From Methylobacillus sp. (GTDB taxonomy: Bacteria; Pseudomonadota; Gammaproteobacteria; Burkholderiales; Methylophilaceae), in NCBI GenBank assembly GCA_031277395.1, contig JAITML010000075.1, positions 1-42,743 on the forward strand: DNA of 42,743 nt. Reading direction: 5' to 3'. Under the pieces are notes generated by a model that was not told the DNA's origin, searched no databases, and saw nothing but the letters and a program-made list of their open reading frames with translations. Below, piece by piece: positions 18,289-27,224 of this stretch. The translations under genes and the position numbers were made by a program. Positions within the stretch are counted from its first letter, which is position 1. The number at the start of each line of letters is the position of its first letter.

Positions 18289-19640
18289 CGCGTGCGCCTT
18301 CTGCGCCAGACGACAATGCCCGCGATCAACAGCACGAGCGGCAGCACGATCACAAAGCCGCCGAAAATCATGGTTCCTTGCGTAGCGGTGTAGCTCACGG
18401 ACATGTCCTTGAGCGGCTTGGGCTGGATGCTGATGAGCTGGTCGTCGTTGGCAAGCCAATTGATCATGTTGATGCCAAGATCAAGGTTGCCGCCATTGGA
18501 GATGAACTGGTTCGCGAGGAAATTGCCGTCGCCCACCACCACCACGCGCTGCGTGATGTTTTCCGCCTTGCGCTGCATCGCCACGGCGATATTCACGGGG
18601 CCGGAAATATCGGTTTTGTCGTCGAACTTTATCTTGCTGCCACCTTCCACATTGCCGGTTTCGTACCAGCCGTTGACGCCCACGGAGATGAGGCGTGACA
18701 CTTCCCAATCGGCGGCGGCCTCGCTGACATCAACGGAACGCGCTTCAGGATAAACCGTCAGCAGCGTGAAATCCTTGGTGACGGGATGTATGTCGTACTG
18801 GCTGGCAATCACGGTACGCGGATCCATGCCGTTCTGGGAGGACGTCGGATCAATCACCACACCGGGCGTAAGCACCAAGCCCAGATATTCGGCCAGCGGC
18901 TGCAAACCGCGCAACGAGCCCTGATCAACCAGCCACAACAGATTGCCGCCGCTTGCGACGTAATTCACAATCTTTTTGACCTCAACATCGCTCACGTCCA
19001 CCTGCGGTCCTGCGATGACCAGCATCGCACCCTTGCGCGGCACTTCCGGCGCGATATTCAAATCCGGGTTTGAAAGTTTGAAGCCCCGAACTCCAAGTTG
19101 ATGACCGAACTCGCCCAGATCAAAATTTCGCTCGCCCACCATGCTGCGTTCGCCGTGACCGTCCAGATACATGATGGCGCGCTCATTGGAGCGTTGCAGC
19201 CGCACCAGCACATTGGTGAGATCACGTTCGACATAAAGCGGCATCAGATTTTCTGTGCGCTTGTTGTACTCCACCACCAGCTCGCCGTCCTTGCGGACAC
19301 CGGCTTCCTGCGCGCGTTTCGGCTCCTTGGTGGAGTTGACGAAAGTGAGGTTGATGTCGGGTTTCACGCGCTGATAGCGGCTGATGAAATCGTAGATGCC
19401 GCGCTTGCGCAAGGGGTCGTCGTTTTCAACAAAGGCGGTGATGTTGACCGGCCCCTGCATTTTTTTGACGATATTCGCGCTGCCTTCGGTCAGCTCGTTG
19501 CGTGTGGCCTGCGTCACGTCGCGTTCGTAATGATACTGCCGCGTGAGATAGCCCAGCATGGCAATCAGCGCGAGAAACAGAACGACGAACAGCCAGTTCT
19601 GGACAAACAACTGCAAACGGATTTTACGATTGATTTTCAT
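18285..19640 (-). CDS. GldG-like ABC transporter auxiliary protein
   Basis: The start is taken at the ATG at 19640 (MKINRKIRLQ), preceded by GGGAAAAATC. The product has 451 residues. A membrane helix (about 10-30) leads into a long extracytoplasmic GldG/IFT52-like domain (GPVNITAFVEND, RAIMYLDGHGERSM, GAMLVIAGPQVDVSDVEV). A C-terminal membrane helix (FGGFVIVLPLVLLIAGIVVW) and an Arg-rich tail follow. This matches the family annotated as GldG or ABC-type uncharacterised transport system. Its neighbours are the permease and ATPase of the same system. Confidence 0.8.
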   Translation of the reverse strand: MKINRKIRLQLFVQNWLFVVLFLALIAMLGYLTRQYHYERDVTQATRNELTEGSANIVKKMQGPVNITAFVENDDPLRKRGIYDFISRYQRVKPDINLTFVNSTKEPKRAQEAGVRKDGELVVEYNKRTENLMPLYVERDLTNVLVRLQRSNERAIMYLDGHGERSMVGERNFDLGEFGHQLGVRGFKLSNPDLNIAPEVPRKGAMLVIAGPQVDVSDVEVKKIVNYVASGGNLLWLVDQGSLRGLQPLAEYLGLVLTPGVVIDPTSSQNGMDPRTVIASQYDIHPVTKDFTLLTVYPEARSVDVSEAAADWEVSRLISVGVNGWYETGNVEGGSKIKFDDKTDISGPVNIAVAMQRKAENITQRVVVVGDGNFLANQFISNGGNLDLGINMINWLANDDQLISIQPKPLKDMSVSYTATQGTMIFGGFVIVLPLVLLIAGIVVWRRRRTR

Positions 19641-19653
19641 GATTTTTCCCGTG

Positions 19654-20403
19654 TTATCCGCGCAGACGATCTGCATCAAGCCGGCGCACGGTCAGCACCA
19701 GGAAGGTGATGATGAACAGCACGAAATAGGCAATGTCGGTCGTGTTCAGCTCACCGCTCGCCATCGGTTCAAAATGGCGCATGAGCGAAAGATAGTTGAG
19801 TACGCTTTCGGGATCGACCGAAAATTTGTCGATAATCAGCAAACCCAGCAGCGCGATAAAACTCAGAATCGCGGCGATGATGGGTTGCTGCGTCAGGCTG
19901 GACATAAAGAGCCCCAGCGAGGCAAAAGATGCGGCCATCAGCCACAATCCGAGCGCGCAAAGCAGCAGATGGGCAATATCGAGATCGGTGGCGACATTCA
20001 TCGAAAGCGTCATCGCGAGCAGCATGATGGTCACCACTGAAATAAACGCAACCAAGCCGACAAATTTGCCGAGCACGATTTCAAGCAGCGACGCCGGCGA
20101 CGAAAACAGGAATACCAGTGTGTGATTCTTGCGCTCTTCCGCGATCTGGCGCATGGTCAGCAGCGGCACGGCGGTCATAAGCACCAGTACGGCCACGCCA
20201 TACAAACCCGGCATCACAAATGCGGTGAAACCGATGCGCTGTTCCGGCAACATGGTGCCTTGCATGGCCACGAAATACTGCTCAACAGAATTGGTGAAAA
20301 ACAACGCGAGCAACAGTTGCAACATCGCCAATATCACCCAGGCCATGGGCGACACAAACATGCTGCGCAGCTCCTTGCCCGCAATGGTCAAAATTATCTT
20401 CAT
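19654..20403 (-). CDS. ABC-2 type transporter permease (GldF-like)
   Basis: This 249-residue protein has six predicted membrane helices and the ABC-2 permease pattern: an N-terminal amphipathic segment (GKELRSMFVSPMAWVIL), then a cytoplasmic coupling segment MRQIAEERKNHTLVFLFSSP, typical of GldF/NosY-type permeases. It overlaps the ATPase gene by four bases. Together they would form an exporter; the substrate is unknown. Confidence 0.85.
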   Translation of the reverse strand: MKIILTIAGKELRSMFVSPMAWVILAMLQLLLALFFTNSVEQYFVAMQGTMLPEQRIGFTAFVMPGLYGVAVLVLMTAVPLLTMRQIAEERKNHTLVFLFSSPASLLEIVLGKFVGLVAFISVVTIMLLAMTLSMNVATDLDIAHLLLCALGLWLMAASFASLGLFMSSLTQQPIIAAILSFIALLGLLIIDKFSVDPESVLNYLSLMRHFEPMASGELNTTDIAYFVLFIITFLVLTVRRLDADRLRG

Positions 20404-21332
20404 GCCTGTTCTTCCCGATGAGTCAAACGCACAAACACGTCTTCAAGCGAAACTACATCCGGCGTGATTTGATACAGTTCCCAGCCTCCGGCCACGGCGG
20501 CTTGCACGATGGCTTCGGCCACACCTTCCGCGCCCTCGGCGAAACGCACGTGCAGCAGGCTGTCTTCCTCCGCGACTTCGGTCACACCCGGCAAGGCAAG
20601 CAGGGATTCTTGCGGCGGCGCCTTGCGCAGGCCGACCAGCAACCGGTCACTGCGGCGATTGCGCTCCAGATCCTTGATCGCGCCGCTGAATACCAGTTTT
20701 CCCTGATGAATGATCTGCACACGGTCGCACACCATTTCCACCTCGGGCAGGATGTGGGTGGAAAGAATCACGCTGTGCTCGCCGCCCAGTTCCTTGATGA
20801 GCGCGCGTATGTCACGAATCTGGATCGGATCGAGGCCGCGCGTCGGCTCGTCCAGCACCACCACCATGGGCGAATGGATGATAGCCTGCGCGATGCCCAC
20901 GCGTTGCTGATAGCCGGTCGAAAGATTTTCGCACAGCCGCCCGCCCATGTCGGCAAGGCCGGTACGTTCCTTGGCGATGTCCACGGCACGTTTGATCTTG
21001 CCACGCGTGACGCCGTGGATGCGCGCGGAGAGCGCGAGCATTTCATCCACCGTCAATTCGCGATAAAGCGGCGGCGTCTCCGGCAGATAGCCGATGAGCG
21101 CCTTGGCCGCCTTGGGGTCTTCGAGTATGTCGATGCCGCAGATTTTCACGGTTCCGGCAGTGGGCGCCAGATTGCCGGTCAGCATCTTCATGGTGGTGGA
21201 TTTGCCCGCGCCGTTCGGCCCGAGGAATCCCAGCACTTCGCCCTTGTTGAGGTTGAAGTTCACGTCGCTCACGACAACGTGGCTGCCGTAGGCGCGCGTC
21301 AGGTCATTGGCCTCAACGGTAACAGTAGTCAT
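20400..21332 (-). CDS. ABC transporter ATP-binding protein (GldA-like)
   Basis: This 310-residue ATPase has Walker A GPNGAGKSTT (38-47), a Q-loop in GYLPETPPLY, and the variant signature LSTGYQQRVGIAQA in place of LSGGQ, typical of GldA and NatA-like ATPases. Walker B is VVVLDEPTRGLDP and the H-loop is ILSTHILPEV. The C-terminal 80 residues form the regulatory extension common in this class. It is the first gene of the operon and has a recognisable promoter at 21364-21393. Confidence 0.88.
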   Translation of the reverse strand: MTTVTVEANDLTRAYGSHVVVSDVNFNLNKGEVLGFLGPNGAGKSTTMKMLTGNLAPTAGTVKICGIDILEDPKAAKALIGYLPETPPLYRELTVDEMLALSARIHGVTRGKIKRAVDIAKERTGLADMGGRLCENLSTGYQQRVGIAQAIIHSPMVVVLDEPTRGLDPIQIRDIRALIKELGGEHSVILSTHILPEVEMVCDRVQIIHQGKLVFSGAIKDLERNRRSDRLLVGLRKAPPQESLLALPGVTEVAEEDSLLHVRFAEGAEGVAEAIVQAAVAGGWELYQITPDVVSLEDVFVRLTHREEQA

Positions 21333-21363
21333 AGGATGGAATATCCGGAATCAAATGAGCCGC

Positions 21364-21393
21364 AAAATATAAAAAACGCTTGAACATTGTCAA
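21364..21393 (-). promoter_or_regulatory. Promoter for the GldA-like ABC operon, with overlapping hairpin
   Basis: On the minus strand a perfect -35 TTGACA (21388-21393) is separated by 18 bases from -10 TATTTT (21364-21369). The ATPase start codon is about 30 bases beyond. The -35 lies inside an inverted repeat (CGCTTGA at 21377-21383, TCAAGCG at 21390-21396), which could be an operator. Confidence 0.6.
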
Positions 21394-21422
21394 GCGCTCA
21401 TAAAAAGCGGAAACCTCCAAAA

Positions 21423-21452
21423 TTGGAAATTCCCGTGCAAACAAGCTATATT
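21423..21452 (+). promoter_or_regulatory. Promoter for the TPR-lolB-ispE operon
   Basis: TTGGAA (21423-21428), 18 bases, then TATATT (21447-21452) on the plus strand fit a sigma-70 promoter. The start codon of the TPR gene is 82 bases downstream. Confidence 0.5.
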
Positions 21453-21533
21453 GGCGGCCATTATGGATGAACTTGGTTAAGCTGTCACGGACTAACTCGG
21501 CATCCTGAATTTAAACGGACAACTTTTCCATCC

Positions 21534-23249
21534 ATGAACATATTTCCCGTAAAACGCACCGCGCTCGCCATTACCCTGCTGTGCGCGGGCTGGGCGGCGC
21601 AGGCTGATGAGGCAATGCCTGCACAACAGCCGGAGCAAGCACCGGCGCCGAAACAGGCGCAACCGCAAGGGCTGACCGCTGATTTCATCTACAAATATCT
21701 GGCGGGGGAAGTCGCCGGTCAACGCGGCAATATCGGTGGCGCCGCTGCCGTTTTTTATGATCTCGCGCAAAGCAGCCGCGATCCGCGTCTGGCCGAACGC
21801 GCCGCGCACGCCGCCATGTTCAGCCGGCAGCCGCAATTGGCGCTGCGCGCGGTTACTCTGTGGGTCAGTCTGGATCCGAATTCGGTGGAAGCGCGGCAGG
21901 CGATGGCGCAGTTGCTGCTCAACAACGGCAAGCTTGAAGAGGCGCGCCCCTTCCTCGAACAATTGCTGGCCGATGAAGATTCCCGCGCGAACACTTTTAT
22001 CGAACTCAATACCGTGCTGGCAGGGCATCCCGACAAGGATGCCGCGCTGAAGCTGATACAGGCGCTTGCCGCGCCCTATCCCACACAGGCTGAGGCGCGG
22101 CTCACCGTCGCGCACCTCGCGCTCAATGCAGGACAAAATGCGCTCGCATTACAGGAGATCACCGCCGCCGAAGCGTTGCGCCCGGATTGGGAACTCGCCG
22201 CCGCCGTGCATGGTGAAATTCTGCTGCGCGATTCGCCGGAAAAAGCGCTGAGCTTTTTTGAGAATTATCTGAGAAATTACCCCAACGCCGACGAAATCCG
22301 CCTTTCCTACGCCAAACTGCTCGTCGCCGAGAAAAAGCTCGATGAAGCGCGCACCCAATTCGTCAAACTGGCGAATTCGGGACAGAAAACCCCGGAAATG
22401 GCGATGGTCGTGGGGCTGCTGGCCGCGCAATTAACGGATTATCCGCAGGCCGACAAGTATTTCAAAATGGCGCTGGAACGCGGTTACAAAAATCCGGATC
22501 AGATTTATCTCTATCTCGCCGAATCCGCCGAGAAACAGAAACGCAACGAAGATGCCTACGCCTGGTATGACAAGGTGCAGGATGGCGAGCAACGCTTCAA
22601 CGCGCAATTGCGCGCCGCCAGTTTAAAGGCCAGCGAGGGCAAGCTGGATGAAGCGCGCCGGATGCTGCATTCCATCCCCGACATGAACAGCACTCAGGAA
22701 GCCGCCGCCTTGCAGGTCGAGGCTGCCCTGCTCGTGCAAGCCGGGCAGGAGCAGGAAGCATTCAACGTGCTGGAACGCGCGATCAAGAATTTCCCCAACA
22801 CGCCGGAAATGATCTACGACTACGCCATGCTCGCGGAAAAGGTTGACCGTTTCGACACGATGGAAAGACAACTGCGCATCCTGATCCAGCTTCAGCCTGA
22901 TTTCGCGCAGGCTTACAACGCGCTTGGTTACACGCTCGCAGACCGCAACGAGCGTCTGGATGAAGCCGCCGACCTCATCAAAAAGGCGCTGGAGCTCAGT
23001 CCCAACGATCACTACACGCTGGACAGCATGGGTTGGGTGTACTACCGCAAGGGAATGCTGGATGAGGCCATCAATTATCTGCGTCGCGCTTATGCGGTTG
23101 AACCCGACCCGGAAATCGCCGCGCATCTTGGCGAAGTGCTGTGGCAGCAAGGCAAGCACGACGAGGCCAACAAAATCTGGGATGACGCCCTGCGCGCGCA
23201 CCCTGACAACGAAGTTCTGCTCGACATCATCAAAAAATTCAGGCCGTGA
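21534..23249 (+). CDS. Exported TPR-repeat protein
   Basis: This 571-residue protein starts with a Sec signal peptide (MNIFPVKRTALAITLLCAGWAAQA, cleavage near residue 24). A short Pro/Gln/Ala-rich linker follows, then almost continuous tetratricopeptide repeats from about 60 to the end, for example LGYTLADRNERLDEAADLIK and GWVYYRKGMLDEAINYLRRA. Such proteins scaffold complexes, here in the periplasm. It precedes lolB and ispE in many betaproteobacteria, and its stop overlaps the lolB start (GTGA), so a role in outer-membrane lipoprotein biogenesis is plausible but not proven. Confidence 0.85.
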   Translation: MNIFPVKRTALAITLLCAGWAAQADEAMPAQQPEQAPAPKQAQPQGLTADFIYKYLAGEVAGQRGNIGGAAAVFYDLAQSSRDPRLAERAAHAAMFSRQPQLALRAVTLWVSLDPNSVEARQAMAQLLLNNGKLEEARPFLEQLLADEDSRANTFIELNTVLAGHPDKDAALKLIQALAAPYPTQAEARLTVAHLALNAGQNALALQEITAAEALRPDWELAAAVHGEILLRDSPEKALSFFENYLRNYPNADEIRLSYAKLLVAEKKLDEARTQFVKLANSGQKTPEMAMVVGLLAAQLTDYPQADKYFKMALERGYKNPDQIYLYLAESAEKQKRNEDAYAWYDKVQDGEQRFNAQLRAASLKASEGKLDEARRMLHSIPDMNSTQEAAALQVEAALLVQAGQEQEAFNVLERAIKNFPNTPEMIYDYAMLAEKVDRFDTMERQLRILIQLQPDFAQAYNALGYTLADRNERLDEAADLIKKALELSPNDHYTLDSMGWVYYRKGMLDEAINYLRRAYAVEPDPEIAAHLGEVLWQQGKHDEANKIWDDALRAHPDNEVLLDIIKKFRP

Positions 23250-23857
23250 AATCACGCATTCTTTTACTGGCGGCCATATTCGCGCTGACCGGATGTTCCA
23301 CGCTGTTTCCGCCCTCCACGCCGCCGTCAACGGATACGGTGGCGCTGACGCAGCATCTGCGTTCACTGGAGAGCATCGCCGCCTTCAGCCTGGTCGGGCG
23401 CATGGCCGTGCAGACCGACAAACGCGGCCTCTCCGGCTCAACGCGCTGGAAGCACACCGACGAGGAAGATCATATTCTGCTTTATTCGCCGCTCGGTTCA
23501 CAGGTTGCGGATATTCGATCCACACCGCGCGGCGCGACGCTGGTGACCAGCGATAAAAAAACCTGGCAGGCCGATTCGCCCAACGCGCTGTTTTACACCG
23601 CCACGGGCATGGATCTTCCGATCACCGGCTTGACCGACTGGGTACTGGGGCGCCCCGCGCCCGGCAGTTCACATGAAATCGTCGCGTTTGACGACCATGG
23701 CCGGCTCATTCATTTGCGGCAGAATGACTGGGACATCGAATACGACAACTACCAAACCGTGGAAGGCGCGGATTTACCCGGCAAGGTATTGCTGAAAAGC
23801 CGCGAACTCAATTTCAAACTCGTGATTGAGCAGTGGGGCACTTTGCCGCGCAAATGA
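23246..23857 (+). CDS. lolB: Outer-membrane lipoprotein receptor LolB
   Basis: LolB accepts lipoproteins from the periplasmic carrier LolA and inserts them into the outer membrane. The 203-residue product starts with GTG at 23246 inside the stop of the TPR gene. Its lipoprotein signal [17 protein letters not shown] has lipobox LTGC. Family segments include [42 protein letters not shown] and a C-terminal LVIEQWG. The stop overlaps the ispE start (ATGA), the usual lolB-ispE linkage. Confidence 0.93.
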   Translation: MKSRILLLAAIFALTGCSTLFPPSTPPSTDTVALTQHLRSLESIAAFSLVGRMAVQTDKRGLSGSTRWKHTDEEDHILLYSPLGSQVADIRSTPRGATLVTSDKKTWQADSPNALFYTATGMDLPITGLTDWVLGRPAPGSSHEIVAFDDHGRLIHLRQNDWDIEYDNYQTVEGADLPGKVLLKSRELNFKLVIEQWGTLPRK

Positions 23858-24699
23858 CGGATTCCGGCTTCCATTCCTTTCCAGCCCCGGCCAAGATCAA
23901 CCTGTTTCTGCACATCGTCGGGCGGCGGCCTGACGGTTATCATTTGCTGCAATCCGTGTTCCGCCTGCTGGATCGCTGCGACACCCTGCATCTCAAGCTG
24001 ACGGCGGATGGAAATATACGCCGCATCAAGGAAATTCCCGGCGTGCCGGAAGAAGCCGATTTATGCGTGCGCGCCGCCAAACTCTTGCAGGAGCACACAG
24101 GCTGCGGCATGGGTGTGGACATCCGCCTCGATAAAACCCTGCCCATGGGCGGCGGCGTGGGGGGCGGAAGCTCCGATGCCGCAACCGTGCTGCTCGCGTT
24201 GAATCGCCTGTGGAATCTCCATTTATCGCGGCAGGAGTTGATAAACCTTGGCCTGCGTCTCGGCGCGGATGTGCCGGTTTTTGTGTTCGGCCAAAACGCT
24301 TGGGCGGAGGGCGTGGGCGAAGCCTTGCAAGCCATCACTTTGCCGCCCGCGTGGATAGTCGTGATTACGCCGCGCATTCATGTTTCAACAGCCGCGATTT
24401 TTTCGTGCAAGGAATTGACAAGAAATGCGAATCCCGCGAAAATGGCGGCCTTTTTCAAGGGCTACGGTCGAAACGATCTGGAACCCGTGGTTTGCCGGCA
24501 CTACCCCGCAGTAAAACATGCGCTGGAATGGCTGAGGCAATTCGGCGATGCCAGAATGAGCGGCTCCGGCGCCAGCGTGTTTCTGGAAGTGGAGAGCGAA
24601 GCCGAAGCGCGGCGAATTGAGGCGCTGAAACCCGAAAACACGGACGGGTTTGTTGCGCAAGGATTGGATAAACATCCTCTGCATGATTATGCAGGCTGA
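23854..24699 (+). CDS. ispE: 4-diphosphocytidyl-2-C-methyl-D-erythritol kinase
   Basis: IspE phosphorylates CDP-methylerythritol in the MEP isoprenoid pathway. Starting at the ATG at 23854, which overlaps the lolB stop, the product has 281 residues. It is a GHMP kinase: [21 protein letters not shown] near the N-terminus, the ATP loop [17 protein letters not shown], and the C-terminal [12 protein letters not shown]. The pathway feeds the polyprenyl chain of ubiquinone made with the ubi genes nearby. Confidence 0.96.
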   Translation: MTDSGFHSFPAPAKINLFLHIVGRRPDGYHLLQSVFRLLDRCDTLHLKLTADGNIRRIKEIPGVPEEADLCVRAAKLLQEHTGCGMGVDIRLDKTLPMGGGVGGGSSDAATVLLALNRLWNLHLSRQELINLGLRLGADVPVFVFGQNAWAEGVGEALQAITLPPAWIVVITPRIHVSTAAIFSCKELTRNANPAKMAAFFKGYGRNDLEPVVCRHYPAVKHALEWLRQFGDARMSGSGASVFLEVESEAEARRIEALKPENTDGFVAQGLDKHPLHDYAG

Positions 24700-24707
24700 A
24701 GATTTTT

Positions 24708-24784
24708 TGGGGAGTCGCCAAGCTGGTTAAGGCACCGGATTTTGATTCCGGCATGCGAAGGTTCGAATCCTTCCTCCCCAGCCA
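24708..24784 (+). tRNA. tRNA-Gln (anticodon TTG)
   Basis: A full cloverleaf is visible. The acceptor stem TGGGGAG (24708-24714) pairs with CTCCCCA before discriminator G and an encoded CCA (24782-24784). The anticodon stem CCGGA/TCCGG encloses TTG at 24742-24744, and the T-arm has GGTTCGAATCC. It starts nine bases after the ispE stop, so it is probably cut from the ispE transcript. Confidence 0.96.
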
Positions 24785-24797
24785 GACAAGAAGAATG

Positions 24798-24823
24798 AGC
24801 GTGTAAGCAATACACGCTTTTTT
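24798..24823 (+). terminator. Terminator after tRNA-Gln
   Basis: The perfect eight-base stem AGCGTGTA/TACACGCT (24798-24805 with 24811-24818) has a five-base loop and is followed by a run of T. It separates the tRNA from prs. Confidence 0.85.
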
Positions 24824-24862
24824 CATTTTCGAGATGTTCGTTATATTAAAGGAAACCCGGTC

Positions 24863-25816
24863 TTGGCCTACGGCGAAATGATGGTGTTCACCGGCAATGC
24901 GAATATCAAGCTTGCCGAAGAAGTGGTCAGCCACATCGGCATCAGTATCGGTCGCGCCATCGTTGGCCGGTTCAGCGATGGCGAGGTGATGGTCGAGCTG
25001 CTCGAAAACGTGCGCGGCAAGGACGTGTTCGTGCTCCAGTCCACCAGCGCGCCGACCAATGACAACCTCATGGAGGTGATGGTCATGGCCGATGCCCTGC
25101 GCCGCTCATCTGCCGCCCGCATTACCGCCGCGATTCCCTATTTCGGCTATTCCCGCCAGGATCGCCGTCCGCGTTCCGCGCGCGTGGCAATCACCGCCAA
25201 GATCGTCGCCAACATGCTGACCAGCGTGGGCGTGGATCGCGTGCTTACGATGGATTTGCACTCGGATCAGATTCAGGGATTTTTCGACATTCCGGTCGAT
25301 AACATTTATGCGACCCCGATCCTTCTGGCTGACGTGTGGAAGAAACACACCGAGCCCAATCTGGTCGTGGTGTCGCCCGATGTCGGCGGCGTGGTGCGCG
25401 CGCGCGCGCTGGCAAAACAGTTAAGCTCCGATCTGGCGATCATCGACAAGCGCCGCCCCAAGGCCAACATCGCCAAGGTCATGCACATCATCGGCGAAGT
25501 GCAAGGCCGCACCTGCATCATCATGGATGACATGGTCGATACCGCCAACACACTGTGCGAGGCCGCCAATGCATTGAAGCAACAGGGTGCGAAAAAAGTC
25601 GTCGCCTATTGTACGCACCCGGTACTGTCCGGCTCTGCGGTGAACCTCATCAACAATTCGCATCTGGATGAACTGGTAGTGACCAACACCATTCCGTTGC
25701 GCGCTGATGCGATCGCCAGCCCCAAGATACGCCAACTGAGCTGCGCGGAAATTCTGGCCGAGACCATATGCCGCATCAGCCGCGAGGATTCGGTCAGTTC
25801 ATTGTTTACGGAATAA
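24863..25816 (+). CDS. prs: Ribose-phosphate pyrophosphokinase
   Basis: Prs makes PRPP from ribose 5-phosphate and ATP, feeding nucleotide, histidine and tryptophan synthesis. The 317-residue product starts with TTG at 24863 (AAAGGA upstream), giving [14 protein letters not shown], the start usual in relatives; an ATG five codons in is the alternative. Motifs include [41 protein letters not shown], and the PRPP loop [10 protein letters not shown], where Asn replaces the more usual Gly after VDTA. It is followed by a hairpin terminator before rplY. Confidence 0.95.
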   Translation: MAYGEMMVFTGNANIKLAEEVVSHIGISIGRAIVGRFSDGEVMVELLENVRGKDVFVLQSTSAPTNDNLMEVMVMADALRRSSAARITAAIPYFGYSRQDRRPRSARVAITAKIVANMLTSVGVDRVLTMDLHSDQIQGFFDIPVDNIYATPILLADVWKKHTEPNLVVVSPDVGGVVRARALAKQLSSDLAIIDKRRPKANIAKVMHIIGEVQGRTCIIMDDMVDTANTLCEAANALKQQGAKKVVAYCTHPVLSGSAVNLINNSHLDELVVTNTIPLRADAIASPKIRQLSCAEILAETICRISREDSVSSLFTE

Positions 25817-25826
25817 AAAGGATTCT

Positions 25827-25849
25827 GTTTTCAGCCCGAGGCTGAAAAC
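25827..25849 (+). repeat. Perfect hairpin in the prs-rplY gap
   Basis: GTTTTCAGCC (25827-25836) pairs perfectly with GGCTGAAAAC (25840-25849) around a three-base CGA loop. It lies 11 bases after the prs stop. No T tract follows, so it is more likely an RNA stability or regulatory element than a terminator. Confidence 0.6.
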
Positions 25850-25857
25850 GAATGAGT

Positions 25858-25881
25858 GCCGCCTGGTCGCGGGCGGCTTTT
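25858..25881 (+). terminator. Terminator or attenuator before rplY
   Basis: GCCGCC (25858-25863) pairs with GGCGGC (25872-25877), followed by TTTT. It is 21 bases upstream of the rplY start. It could end the prs transcript or act as an attenuator in an rplY leader. Confidence 0.5.
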
Positions 25882-25902
25882 CAACCAATGTAGGAGTTTT
25901 AT

Positions 25903-26556
25903 ATGCAAATCGAAATCAACGCCAAAAAACGCGAAACGCAAGGTACGGGTGCGAGCCGCCGCCTGCGTCGTGCCGGCACTGTCCCCGGCATCGTTTACGG
26001 TGCGGGCAAGGACGCTGTCAGCATCGAGCTGAACCACAAGGAATTGTTTTTGCAATTCCGCCACGAAACCTTCCACGCTTCCATTTTGAATCTCAATCTG
26101 GACGGCAAGAAGGAGCAAGTGCTGCTGCGCGATTACCAGATGCACCCGGTACGCAGCGAAATCCAGCACATCGACTTCCAGCGCGTGAGCGCCACCGAGA
26201 AGATCCACGTGAAGATTCCGTTCCACTTCATCAACCAGGACATCGCTCCGGGCGTGAAGCTGGGTCACGGCATCGTCAACCACGTGATGACCGAAGCCGA
26301 CATCACTTGTCTGCCGAAGGATCTGCCCGAATTTATCGAGGTCGATCTGATCGCGATGGAGCTCGGCCAAACCATCCATCTTTCGCAGGTCAAGCTGCCG
26401 GAAGGCGTGGAGTTCGCGCAACTGGCGCATGGTTCGGATGCAGCGGTCGTTTCCCTCCCGGTTCCGCGCGGCGGCTCGGACGAGGAAGAAACCGCAGCAT
26501 CCGCAGCGGGCGGCGAAGCGGCTGCTCCGGCTGCGGAAACCAAATCCGAAGGTTAA
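25903..26556 (+). CDS. rplY: 50S ribosomal protein L25/general stress protein Ctc
   Basis: L25 binds 5S rRNA in the large ribosomal subunit. The 217-residue product is the long Ctc form. The N-terminal L25 domain (about 1-92, RRLRRAGTVPGIVYG) is followed by the TL5-type beta domain (about 95-185). A low-complexity Glu/Ala tail (EEETAASAAGGEAAAPAAET) closes it. A TAGGAG ribosome site precedes the ATG. Position between prs and pth is the conserved order. Confidence 0.95.
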   Translation: MQIEINAKKRETQGTGASRRLRRAGTVPGIVYGAGKDAVSIELNHKELFLQFRHETFHASILNLNLDGKKEQVLLRDYQMHPVRSEIQHIDFQRVSATEKIHVKIPFHFINQDIAPGVKLGHGIVNHVMTEADITCLPKDLPEFIEVDLIAMELGQTIHLSQVKLPEGVEFAQLAHGSDAAVVSLPVPRGGSDEEETAASAAGGEAAAPAAETKSEG

Positions 26557-26573
26557 ACCGCTCGGCTCATGGA

Positions 26574-26611
26574 AACAACGCGCGTTGTGGCTCGCCAGAA
26601 CGCGCGTTGTT
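26574..26611. repeat. Perfect 13-base inverted repeat between rplY and pth
   Basis: AACAACGCGCGTT (26574-26586) is the exact reverse complement of AACGCGCGTTGTT (26599-26611), with a 12-base loop. In RNA this would form a very stable hairpin 17 bases after the rplY stop. The following bases are not T-rich, so it resembles an RNA processing or stability element more than a terminator. Confidence 0.65.
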
Positions 26612-26633
26612 ACATTTCACGGAACCCTGACGC

Positions 26634-27224
26634 ATGACCGCCATCCGCCTGTTCGCCAGCCTCGGCAATCCCGGCGCGCAATACGAAGCCACTCGGCACA
26701 ATGCCGGTTTTTGGTGGATGGATGAGGTCGCGCGTGCGCATGGTGTGCGTCTCGCGGCGGAGCCGAAATTTTTCGGCCTGGCCGGACGCATAAAATCCGG
26801 CGAGCATGAAGCATGGCTGTTGCAGCCAACCACATTCATGAATGCGAGCGGTCGTTCCGTAGCTGCGCTTGCACGGTTTTACAAAATCGCGCCGGAGGAA
26901 ATTCTTGTGATCCATGACGAACTTGATCTGCCGCCCGGCACCGCCAAACTCAAAAAAGGCGGCGGCAACGGCGGGCACAACGGCCTCAAGGATATTTCCG
27001 CCCAACTCGGCACGCAGAATTACTGGCGCTTGCGCCTCGGCATCGGCCATCCGGGTGATCGGCACGCCGTGGTCAATTTTGTGCTGCACGAACCGAGCCG
27101 CGACGAGGCCATTTTGATTCAGGACAGCATAGACCAAAGCATCCCCCTGTTCCCGCTTCTGCTGGCGGGCGAGATGGAAGCGGCCATGCTCAAACTGCAT
27201 ACCCAACCCAAGGAAAAACCATGA
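26634..27224 (+). CDS. pth: Peptidyl-tRNA hydrolase
   Basis: Pth frees tRNA from peptidyl-tRNAs that fall off the ribosome. The 196-residue product shows [19 protein letters not shown], which includes the catalytic His of the RHNxG motif. It also has [20 protein letters not shown] and [12 protein letters not shown], all family signatures. Its stop overlaps the ychF start in ATGA. The pair pth-ychF is widely conserved. Confidence 0.96.
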   Translation: MTAIRLFASLGNPGAQYEATRHNAGFWWMDEVARAHGVRLAAEPKFFGLAGRIKSGEHEAWLLQPTTFMNASGRSVAALARFYKIAPEEILVIHDELDLPPGTAKLKKGGGNGGHNGLKDISAQLGTQNYWRLRLGIGHPGDRHAVVNFVLHEPSRDEAILIQDSIDQSIPLFPLLLAGEMEAAMLKLHTQPKEKP

